Below, one piece after another: positions 1-5,482 of a stretch of 7,209 bases of DNA (the stretch's first letter is position 1; each line of letters starts with the position of its first letter). The notes under the pieces are model-generated. The model had not been told where the DNA came from. It was given only the letters and a program-made list of their open reading frames with translations, and did no database searches. The stretch is from Candidatus Aminicenantota bacterium (GTDB taxonomy: Bacteria > Acidobacteriota > Aminicenantia > Aminicenantales > Saccharicenantaceae): positions 1 to 7,209 of the forward strand of contig JALHVH010000355.1 in assembly GCA_022867105.1 (NCBI GenBank), in the 5' to 3' direction. Position numbers and translations under genes: made by a program.

Positions 1-575
1 GGGCCAACGCCGACGGGACGTTCGGGGTGGACCTCAACCGGAACTACGGCTACATGTGGGGCAGGGACGACCAGGGATCAAGCGCCGCGCCGGACGCGGA
101 GGATTACAGGGGCGTTTCCGCGTTCTCGGAGCCGGAGACACGGGCCGTCCGGGAACTTTTCCTGGTCGGGAATTTCCTGACCGCAATCTCTTATCACAGT
201 TTTTCCCAGTCCATCCTCTATCCATGGGGATTCGCCGACGTCCCCACCGACAAGGATGACCTTCTCCGGGGATTGGGACTCGAGATGGCCGGCCTCATCG
301 AGTCCGTGAACGGCCGGTCCTATGCCTGCGGCCGGGCCGCGTCCACTCTCTATGTGACCAACGGCGACCTTACGGATTGGACGTTCGGCGTGACCGGGAT
401 CCCCTCTTATACGTTCGAGCTTCCCCCCGTCGACATCCAGCAGGGCGGTTTCTTCAACGCGGAGGACGAGATTGAAGGCATCTTCCGGGAGAACCTCCCG
501 GCCATGCTTCGCCTGATGGAATTCGCCATCCAGGACTTCGCGGGGTCCGCCGACAATCCGTCCGGACTCCGTTGA
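1..575 (+). CDS. Zinc carboxypeptidase, peptidase family M14 (C-terminal part, 5' end outside window)
   Basis: The reading frame is open from base 3 and the gene starts before the window. About 190 residues are visible. M14 enzymes remove C-terminal residues from peptides using one zinc ion, and bacterial members of this carboxypeptidase A/T type are usually secreted. The fragment opens with GVDLNRNYGYMWG; the Asn-Arg pair (bases 36-41) matches the substrate carboxylate-binding Asn144-Arg145 of carboxypeptidase A. The third zinc ligand is the His in SYHSFSQ (195-197). The Tyr248 equivalent lies in TLYVTNGDLTDW (351-353), and the catalytic Glu lies in SYTFELPP (417-419). The downstream GGFF...I segment is also typical. 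The HxxE zinc motif and any signal peptide must lie upstream, outside the window. No C-terminal sorting or binding domain follows the catalytic domain. Every active-site residue expected in this part is present, so the enzyme looks functional. Its substrate cannot be read from the sequence. Confidence 0.93.
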   Translation, partial: ANADGTFGVDLNRNYGYMWGRDDQGSSAAPDAEDYRGVSAFSEPETRAVRELFLVGNFLTAISYHSFSQSILYPWGFADVPTDKDDLLRGLGLEMAGLIESVNGRSYACGRAASTLYVTNGDLTDWTFGVTGIPSYTFELPPVDIQQGGFFNAEDEIEGIFRENLPAMLRLMEFAIQDFAGSADNPSGLR

Positions 576-600
576 CAAACCGGGGCTAAAAGAATAAATA
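572..600 (+). promoter_or_regulatory. Possible promoter for the coiled-coil gene, overlapping the carboxypeptidase stop codon
   Basis: A perfect TTGACA (572-577) includes the TGA stop of the carboxypeptidase gene. Seventeen bases further on is TAAATA (595-600), which matches the -10 consensus at only 3 of 6 positions. A better-looking TATAAA (604-609) has no -35 at a suitable distance. The 46-base gap before ATG 622 is AT-rich compared with its neighbours, which fits a promoter, but this assignment is weak. Confidence 0.3.
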
Positions 601-621
601 GGTTATAAACGGTTGATTTCC

Positions 622-1569
622 ATGACCAGCCTATCATTTCCGGCATCCAGCTTGCAGTCGCTCTCTGACCCTGCCCGGGAAGGGCTGCCCTATTGGACCT
701 TCTGGCTCCTCCTGTCCATCATCCTCCTTCTTCTCTTTTTCATTTTTCTCCGGGACAAGGACTTGAGGCGCCGGTTGAGCGCCTTCCTGTCCGGCGCCAA
801 GCGCAAGATGCTCCGCCTAAGGCTTCAGGCCAAGCTCAGGAAGGAGAGGGACAAGAAATCCGGGCTCTGGAAGGAGCTCGGCCGGAAGGCCTGGAGCGAA
901 GACATCCGAATCGAAGGTACCACGGAGGTCTTCCGGAGGCTCAAGGTCCTGGAAGAGGAAAAAAGCACGAGGCAGATGGAATGGCACGAGATCTATTCGC
1001 AGATCGAGTCCCTGGGCAAGCAGCGCGAGGACGTCCGGAAGAGCCATCATGAGGCCGTCCGCGCGGAGGAGACGCTCAAGAAACCCTTCGAAGACAGGAT
1101 GGCGGAGCTCAAAGGACGGGAAAAGGATCTCAAGAAACAACGGGCCCAGGCCGAAAGAGAGACCAGGGACGCCGCGGCCGGACCAAGGGCCGCCGGACCC
1201 ACGATCGAGGAGCTTAAGGGCCGGCTCGTCGGCACCGGGGAGGAAGAGGCGAGGATCGAGGAGGAGAGGGCAGCCGTCCAAGCCGAGCTGGACGCCCGGG
1301 ACCGGAAGATCCGCGAGATGGATCTCAAGCACAGGGAAGAGGACCAGGCCCGGGAGAAGGGGATCCGGGAATGGGAGAAGAAAAAGGAGACGGTCCAGAA
1401 GCGGATCATCGAGCTCAAGAAAACGTCGGAACCCCTTTACGAAAGGCTGGGGAAGACCCTGGACGAGTCCCGCATCGAGCACAAGGAACTCGCCGCCTGC
1501 TACTTCCAGATCGACGTCGTCAACAAAGCGATCCAGGACCTTCAGACGCGGTTCGAAAAACTGCAATAA
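622..1569 (+). CDS. Membrane-anchored coiled-coil protein of unknown function
   Basis: I do not recognise a named family. The 315-residue protein has a short polar N-terminus and one strongly hydrophobic helix at about residues 24-43 (rich in Leu, Ile and Phe). A basic stretch RDKDLRRR follows, so by the positive-inside rule the long C-terminal part should be cytoplasmic. Residues ~60-182 and ~194-270 are highly charged Lys/Glu/Arg helix with heptad-like spacing, typical of coiled coils. They are split by an Ala/Gly/Pro-rich hinge at ~183-193. The last ~45 residues (from LYERLGKTLDESR) are less charged and may form a small helical cap. ATG 622 was chosen over an in-frame TTG at 613; neither has a good Shine-Dalgarno. 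The gene ends with tandem stops TAA TAG (1567-1572). Similar proteins are often labelled SMC-like because of the coiled coil alone; there is no ATPase motif here. A structural or scaffolding role is inference. Confidence 0.8.
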   Translation: MTSLSFPASSLQSLSDPAREGLPYWTFWLLLSIILLLLFFIFLRDKDLRRRLSAFLSGAKRKMLRLRLQAKLRKERDKKSGLWKELGRKAWSEDIRIEGTTEVFRRLKVLEEEKSTRQMEWHEIYSQIESLGKQREDVRKSHHEAVRAEETLKKPFEDRMAELKGREKDLKKQRAQAERETRDAAAGPRAAGPTIEELKGRLVGTGEEEARIEEERAAVQAELDARDRKIREMDLKHREEDQAREKGIREWEKKKETVQKRIIELKKTSEPLYERLGKTLDESRIEHKELAACYFQIDVVNKAIQDLQTRFEKLQ

Positions 1570-1580
1570 TAGCTTCCCTC

Positions 1581-1609
1581 TTTACCGATGCCGCGCGCCG
1601 GTCTAGAAT
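1581..1609 (+). promoter_or_regulatory. Predicted sigma-70-type promoter of queH-hypF, possibly leaderless
   Basis: TTTACC (1581-1586, 4 of 6 matches to TTGACA) is followed after exactly 17 bases by TAGAAT (1604-1609, 5 of 6 matches to TATAAT). Only six bases, AGCCCC, separate the -10 box from the queH ATG at 1616. A start point at the usual distance would therefore fall on or next to the A of the start codon. No Shine-Dalgarno precedes the ATG, which fits a leaderless message. The transcription start itself is inferred. Confidence 0.55.
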
Positions 1610-1615
1610 AGCCCC

Positions 1616-2203
1616 ATGGGCAAGCCGCGGATCCTGGTTCATATTTGTTGCGCGCCCGATGCCCTCTACGTCGCCCGGTCCCTCGGGGCGAACTACGAGG
1701 TCACCGGGTTCTTCTATGACCCCAACATCCAGCCGAAGGAAGAATACGACCTCCGGCTTGAAGAGGCCCGAAAGGTGGCCGGGATGCTGGGCATCGCGCT
1801 CCTGGAAGGGCCCTACGACGTGGACAGGTGGACGACCCTGACCCTCAAGTTCAAGGACGAACCGGAGAAGGGCCGGCGCTGCGACGTCTGTTACGCCATG
1901 AGGCTCCAGAGGACGGCGGAGGCCGCCCGTGACGCGGACATCGGCATGTTCACGACGGTCATGAGCCTCAGCCCGTGGAAGAAGACAAGGACGATGAACC
2001 GGATCGGCAGGCTCTTCGCGTCCAGGTACAAGGTCGGCTTTCTGGAAGCCGATTTCAAGAAGAAGGACGGCTTCCGAAAGAGCATCCTCATGAGCCGGGA
2101 GGCGGGCCTCTACCGCCAGGATTATTGCGGCTGCCTTTACAGCAGGAACTGGAAAAACCATGGTCACGAGAAAGCGCGGCGGGACAAGGACGGACAAAGC
2201 TAA
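1616..2203 (+). CDS. queH: Epoxyqueuosine reductase QueH
   Basis: QueH carries out the last step of queuosine synthesis, reducing epoxyqueuosine to queuosine in the anticodon wobble position of tRNAs. It is the non-homologous, cobalamin-independent replacement for QueG and acts in the cytoplasm. The 195-residue length is normal for this family (formerly DUF208). The three signature cysteine pairs are present: HICCAPD (Cys11, Cys12), RCDVCYAMRL (Cys89, Cys92) and YCGCLYS (Cys171, Cys173). Family members use such cysteines to hold an iron-sulfur cluster and nearby iron. The segment DFKKKDGF...SREAGLYRQDYCGC is highly characteristic. ATG 1616 puts the HxCC motif at the expected distance from the N-terminus. 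The 3' end overlaps hypF by 44 bases, which suggests co-transcription. No other que gene is in the window. Confidence 0.94.
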   Translation: MGKPRILVHICCAPDALYVARSLGANYEVTGFFYDPNIQPKEEYDLRLEEARKVAGMLGIALLEGPYDVDRWTTLTLKFKDEPEKGRRCDVCYAMRLQRTAEAARDADIGMFTTVMSLSPWKKTRTMNRIGRLFASRYKVGFLEADFKKKDGFRKSILMSREAGLYRQDYCGCLYSRNWKNHGHEKARRDKDGQS

Positions 2204-4469
2204 AGGATATGCCGTCACCGTCGTGGTTTTCGGCGTCGTCCAGGGGGTGGGGTTCCGGCCTTTCGTCTACAGGCTGGCCCGCGAATTCGGGCTTGGGGGC
2301 TGGGTCAAGAACGCCGGAACGGGCGTCGAGATCAGGCTCGAGGCGCACGATCCGAAGGACTTCGAGCGATTCCTTCATGCCCTGAAGGGTCGAAAGCCTC
2401 CCCTCTCCAGGATCGAGAGGGTTTCATCGGCGCCCGCGCCGTTCAAGGGCATCGCGGATTTCAGGATCGGAGAAAGCAGGCCGGGCGGGAGCTTCGTCTT
2501 CATCTCTCCGGACATCGCGGTGTGCAAGGACTGCCTTGAAGAGATCCACGCCCCCGGGGAGAGACGGTATCAATATGCGTTCACGAACTGCACCAACTGC
2601 GGGCCCCGATACACCATCGTCAGGGACCTCCCCTATGACAGGAAGTCCACGACCATGTCGGGTTTCCCGATGTGCCCCGACTGCGCCAGGGAATATGGCG
2701 ATCCCCTGGATAGGAGATACCACGCCCAGCCCATCGCCTGCCCTGCCTGCGGGCCCCGGCTGAGCCTCCTCGCAGCCGGGACCGGCAAACGCGTTCCCGG
2801 CGGGGTCCCGGAAGCTGCGGGCCTGATCAAGAAGGGGCGGGTCCTCGCCATCAAAGGGATCGGCGGGTTCCACCTGGTCTGCGATCCGGAAAACGAGCGA
2901 GCGGTCCGGCGGCTGAGGAGGATCAAGGGCCGCATGACGAAGCCATTGGCACTCATGGCGGCGGACGTCGGGACCGTCGAACGTTACGCCTTTGTTTCCC
3001 CGGCCGAGCAAAGATTCCTCCTTTCGCCGCAGCGGCCCATCGTCCTCCTGGCCAAGAAAAGGGACCTTCCTGGGATCGCGCCCGGCCTGAACGAAATGGG
3101 CTTCATGCTCCCCTATTCGCCGCTCCACGAACTCCTGCTCGGGCATATCGGCTTGATCGTCGCCACGAGTTCCAACAGCAAGGACGCGCCCATCATGAAG
3201 ACCGAGGAAGAGGGTGTCCTCAGCCTTTGCGATCACGTCCTCACCCACGACCGTCCCATCGAGATGAGGTCGGACGATTCGGTCGTCAAGACGGCGGGAG
3301 GCAGGCCCCTCTTCGTCCGGCGGGCAAGGGGTTACGTCCCCTATCCCCAGCCTGTCCACCCCGAACTCCGGGCCGGGATCGTCGTCGCCGCGCTGGGCGG
3401 GGAACTCAAGGACACCATCTCCCTCTACAAGGACGGCTACGTCATCACCAGTCAATTCCTTGGCGACCTGGATGACTACAGGAACTTCCGGTATTTCGAG
3501 GAAACACTGGCGCACGTCGGGCGGCTCTTCGGAGCGAAGCCCGAGGTCCTCGTCTCCGACCTCCACCCCGACTTTCATACGACCCGCTTCGCCGAAAGGT
3601 CCGGCCTCACCCACCTGAAGGTCCAGCACCACCACGCCCACATCCTCGCTCCACTCCTGGAGCATGGGATCCCTCCCGGACGCAAGGTCCTGGGCGTCGC
3701 CCTGGACGGCTACGGTTACGGGGCGGATGGGAAGGCCTGGGGAGGCGAGTTCTTGATCGCGGACCACGATTCCTATCTGAGGATGGCGCACTTCGATGAC
3801 GTTCCCCTCCCGGGAGGGGACCTGGCCTCCCGCCAGCCCTGGCGAATGGCCCTGTCCTACCTGGCGCAGGCTTTCGGTAAGGACATCCCTCCCCTCAGGG
3901 CCCTGGAGAAGATCGAGAAAAGACGCGTCCGGGCCGTCCTGGAGATGATCGAGCGGGGGATCGGAAGCCCGCCGTCGTCCAGCTGCGGCCGGCTCTTCGA
4001 CGCCGTCTCTTTTCTCTGCGGGACGGCGCCGATCGAGATGGAATACGAGGCCGAGGCGGCGATGCGGCTCGAAGCCGCGGCAAGCGTAAGGACCCGGGCG
4101 TACTACCCTTACGCGTTCCTCGACGAAGCCCGGCCCTTCCGGATCAGCTTCGTCCCGACCGTCCGGGAGATCATGGAGGACAGGAAGCGCCGCACCCCGG
4201 CTTGCCTGATGGCCTCCAAGTTCCACAACACGCTGGCACGCGTCGTCCTGGCGGCGGCCGAAAGGGCGAAAAGAGATCACGGGATCGAGACCGTATCCCT
4301 GGCCGGCGGCTGTTTCCTCAACAAGAGGCTCCTCACCGGGACGGAACGCTTGCTCGGCAGGAATGGGTTCACGGTCTTGCGGACGGACGCCTATTCGCCG
4401 AACGATGAATCTCTTTCTTTGGGACAGATCGCCTTCGCCCTCGCCCGGTTGCGGCGCCGGGACAAATAG
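2160..4469 (+). CDS. hypF: Carbamoyltransferase HypF, [NiFe]-hydrogenase maturation
   Basis: HypF uses carbamoyl phosphate and ATP to make a carbamoyl adenylate and passes the carbamoyl group to the C-terminal cysteine of HypE. This is the source of the cyanide ligands of the [NiFe] active site. The 769 residues have the full domain order. An acylphosphatase-like domain (~18-110) contains VQGVGFRPF. Two zinc fingers follow: Cys122/125/144/147 and Cys172/175/194/197, each CxxC-x18-CxxC. A YrdC-like domain spans ~215-390 and ends near RRARGYVP. A Kae1-like carbamoyltransferase domain spans ~400-765, with HHHAH at 490-494, DGYGYGADG...WGGEF, and GGCFLN at 716-721. The YrdC segment reads TSSN (336-339) where E. 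coli HypF has TSGN; this is probably harmless. ATG 2160 lies inside queH; no later in-frame start precedes the first domain. No other hyp or hydrogenase gene is visible, so its partners are encoded elsewhere. It ends 8 bases from a convergent gene. Confidence 0.96.
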   Translation: MVTRKRGGTRTDKAKGYAVTVVVFGVVQGVGFRPFVYRLAREFGLGGWVKNAGTGVEIRLEAHDPKDFERFLHALKGRKPPLSRIERVSSAPAPFKGIADFRIGESRPGGSFVFISPDIAVCKDCLEEIHAPGERRYQYAFTNCTNCGPRYTIVRDLPYDRKSTTMSGFPMCPDCAREYGDPLDRRYHAQPIACPACGPRLSLLAAGTGKRVPGGVPEAAGLIKKGRVLAIKGIGGFHLVCDPENERAVRRLRRIKGRMTKPLALMAADVGTVERYAFVSPAEQRFLLSPQRPIVLLAKKRDLPGIAPGLNEMGFMLPYSPLHELLLGHIGLIVATSSNSKDAPIMKTEEEGVLSLCDHVLTHDRPIEMRSDDSVVKTAGGRPLFVRRARGYVPYPQPVHPELRAGIVVAALGGELKDTISLYKDGYVITSQFLGDLDDYRNFRYFEETLAHVGRLFGAKPEVLVSDLHPDFHTTRFAERSGLTHLKVQHHHAHILAPLLEHGIPPGRKVLGVALDGYGYGADGKAWGGEFLIADHDSYLRMAHFDDVPLPGGDLASRQPWRMALSYLAQAFGKDIPPLRALEKIEKRRVRAVLEMIERGIGSPPSSSCGRLFDAVSFLCGTAPIEMEYEAEAAMRLEAAASVRTRAYYPYAFLDEARPFRISFVPTVREIMEDRKRRTPACLMASKFHNTLARVVLAAAERAKRDHGIETVSLAGGCFLNKRLLTGTERLLGRNGFTVLRTDAYSPNDESLSLGQIAFALARLRRRDK

Positions 4470-4477
4470 GATCGGCC

Positions 4478-5251
4478 TTACCAGCCTTTGCCGCCGGGCG
4501 GCTCGATCCGGACTTTCAACCCTCCGATGAAAGAGAGGACCCCGTTGGCGGCGAGGGCGATCAGGAATCCTGCCAGACTGGCTGCCAGAAAACCAAGGAC
4601 CCCTCCCAGGCCGGCAAAGACAACGCTCCCGACGAGCTTTCCCTGCATGTCCTTGAAGAAGGCCGGAAGGCTCTCGGTCAGGCCGGGAAAAAAGCCGGTC
4701 GCTCCCGCCAGAAGCCCGAAAAGGACACCCGCAACGATTCCCATGCCTCCCGAGAACCAGAGGAAGGACAAAAGATGGACCGAGCGGACGGTGCAGGTGA
4801 CCTCTGGATCCTCCCGCGGGGCGTCGGGCTTTTTGTCGTCCTTCGCCAAATCCATTCCCCTGGCGGCGCAGTCAGGACAGGTGTCCGTTTCCGGATCGAT
4901 CTCCGAACCGCACTCAGGGCAGATTCCGGGTTTATCCGCTTCGTTCCCCTCGCCGACGCGGCCGCCGCAGCCGGCGCACACGGCGGATTCGAGGTCGTTC
5001 TCGAATCCGCAGTAGATACAGAATGCCTTCTTTTCTCCGATCGAAGGCGGAGAGCTCTGGACCCAATCCTTGCCTTCGAAGTAATACCATTTGCCGCTCT
5101 GGGGTCCGATCATCCAGAAACGGCCCTCCTCGTCCTTGATCCGAAGCTGTTTGAGGCTGTCGATGAACTCCCGCTTTGAGATCTCCCCGCTGTGGAATCT
5201 CCTCTTCATCCGGCTGAAGACGGCCTCTACATCCTTGAACTTAGCGTCCAT
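4478..5251 (-). CDS. Zinc-ribbon membrane protein of unknown function
   Basis: This 257-residue protein has three visible parts. Residues ~9-70 form a helix followed by a GRFWMIGPQSGKWYYFEGKDW segment rich in aromatic residues. That pattern recurs in uncharacterised bacterial zinc-ribbon proteins and resembles a small peptide- or surface-binding fold. Two zinc ribbons follow: Cys78/81 with Cys92/95, and Cys111/114 with Cys125/128, all CxxC pairs. After a charged linker (~131-150) come two or three Gly/Ala-rich hydrophobic segments (~158-190, ~205-245), ending in FIGGLKVRIE. This C-terminal layout resembles small DUF3566-like membrane domains, a resemblance judged by eye. The soluble part is probably cytoplasmic. 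ATG 5251 has GAGGGGGAA just upstream. The stop is 8 bases from the hypF stop, with no room for a separate terminator. The gene follows a 231-base AT-rich gap and may have its own promoter there. The function is unknown. Confidence 0.85.
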   Translation of the reverse strand: MDAKFKDVEAVFSRMKRRFHSGEISKREFIDSLKQLRIKDEEGRFWMIGPQSGKWYYFEGKDWVQSSPPSIGEKKAFCIYCGFENDLESAVCAGCGGRVGEGNEADKPGICPECGSEIDPETDTCPDCAARGMDLAKDDKKPDAPREDPEVTCTVRSVHLLSFLWFSGGMGIVAGVLFGLLAGATGFFPGLTESLPAFFKDMQGKLVGSVVFAGLGGVLGFLAASLAGFLIALAANGVLSFIGGLKVRIEPPGGKGW

Positions 5252-5253
5252 GG

Positions 5254-5262
5254 TTCCCCCTC
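5254..5262 (-). promoter_or_regulatory. Ribosome-binding site of the zinc-ribbon gene
   Basis: On the minus strand GAGGGGGAA is followed by CC and then ATG (5251-5249). The purine-rich run is a reasonable Shine-Dalgarno and supports this start codon over later ones. Confidence 0.6.
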
Positions 5263-5297
5263 GGATGGTCCAGCCCCCGCTCGAAACGCAATTCGTT

Positions 5298-5330
5298 TAT
5301 TTTCAATGACATATTAACATGTTGAAAATA
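5298..5330. repeat. Perfect 9-bp inverted repeat, AT-rich
   Basis: TATTTTCAA (5298-5306) is the exact reverse complement of TTGAAAATA (5322-5330), with a 15-base spacer. The right arm shares TTGAA with a second small inverted repeat, TTGAA (5322-5326) and TTCAA (5331-5335). The TGA of the 54-codon ORF lies in the left arm. It lies about 50-80 bases upstream of the zinc-ribbon start, a plausible operator position. The stem is almost all A-T, so it would be a poor terminator. Confidence 0.5.
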
Positions 5331-5467
5331 TTCAAGTTACGCGTGATGCCTAATTCTTGTGCAAATCGTCGTATCTTCAAGGATTGATTGTTATTTTGCT
5401 CCAAAAGGACGCATATTTCCACAAGTTTTCCACACATTCTGTGAAAAACTCCGAGGGCTTTGAACAT
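5303..5467 (-). CDS. Candidate small ORF, 54 residues, unknown (possible gene remnant)
   Basis: ATG at 5467-5465 reads to TGA at 5305-5303 on the minus strand, giving 54 residues that begin MFKALGVFHRMCGKLVEI. GTGGAAACC just before the ATG could act as a weak Shine-Dalgarno, and the ORF starts 15 bases beyond the M50 stop codon in the same direction. The middle reads SLKIRRFAQELGITR, which by eye resembles part of a helix-turn-helix or recombinase-type protein. It is too short to be a complete domain of that kind, and I cannot name a family. Codons are AT-rich (ATA, TTA, CGA, AAT, CAA), unlike the GC-rich codons of all neighbouring genes. It could be a true small protein, the tail of a decayed acquired gene, or a chance ORF in an AT-rich spacer. 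Another ATG inside the ORF at 5437-5435 would give 44 residues. Confidence 0.3.
   Translation of the reverse strand: MFKALGVFHRMCGKLVEICVLLEQNNNQSLKIRRFAQELGITRNLNIFNMLICH
5416..5450. repeat. Imperfect hairpin with tandem TTTCCACA motif
   Basis: GTTTTCCACA (5425-5434) and TGTGAAAAAC (5440-5449) pair with one C-A mismatch. The flanking A5424-T5450 pair extends the stem to 11 positions, with the loop CATTC. TTTCCACA occurs twice, at 5416-5423 and 5427-5434, exactly 11 bases apart. The nine-base words TTTTCCACA (5426-5434) and, on the other strand, TTTTTCACA (5448-5440) each differ from the DnaA box TTATNCACA at one position. No T tract follows on either strand, so it is not an intrinsic terminator. 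A protein-binding site is possible but unproven. Confidence 0.45.
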
Positions 5468-5482
5468 GGTTTCCACGAAACA

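Larger units (their letters stand above)
5252..5482. other. AT-rich gap between the M50 peptidase and zinc-ribbon genes
   Basis: This is the largest stretch without an established gene. Counting bases by hand gives 65 G+C in 5281-5460 (36%), against about 55% in 5161-5220 and 5501-5560 and 63% in 4501-4560. It lies downstream of the M50 stop and upstream of the zinc-ribbon start. It holds two inverted repeats, a tandem TGTGGAAA motif and a 54-codon ORF, each listed separately. I see no convincing -35/-10 pair for the zinc-ribbon gene, no terminator with a T tract after the M50 gene, no tRNA and no transposase motif. A recently acquired or mobile fragment, or a regulatory region, would both fit. 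Confidence 0.75.

Noticed and set aside
604..609. TATAAA as the -10 box of the coiled-coil gene
   Set aside because: There is no -35-like sequence 16-18 bases upstream and no extended -10 TG, so it was mentioned only as an alternative.
817..1566. 249-codon minus-strand frame opposite the coiled-coil gene
   Set aside because: The product is Leu/Pro/Phe-rich, the mirror of Lys/Glu/Arg codons on the other strand, with no motif and no ribosome-binding site.
2424..4280. 618-codon open frame on the minus strand, antisense to hypF
   Set aside because: It lies wholly within an unmistakable hypF. Its product is a Pro/Gly/Asp/Arg-rich mixture with no domain, and such long antisense frames are common opposite GC-rich genes.
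4469..4509. Inverted repeat GGATCG/CGATCC spanning the convergent hypF and zinc-ribbon stops, considered as a bidirectional terminator
   Set aside because: The arms are only 6 bp (9 with a bulge), the loop is about 30 bases, and there is no T tract in either direction.
4488..5015. 175-codon plus-strand frame opposite the zinc-ribbon gene
   Set aside because: The minus-strand product has paired CxxC motifs and membrane segments, while this frame gives a Pro/Ser/Arg-rich product with no features.
5469..5481. GTTTC-CAC-GAAAC mini-hairpin just after the M50 stop, as a terminator
   Set aside because: A 5-bp stem with no T run on the minus strand is too weak.
5252..5482. Replication origin
   Set aside because: AT-richness and two DnaA-box-like words suggested it, but the boxes are imperfect and few, and there is no dnaA, dnaN, gidA or parAB gene nearby.
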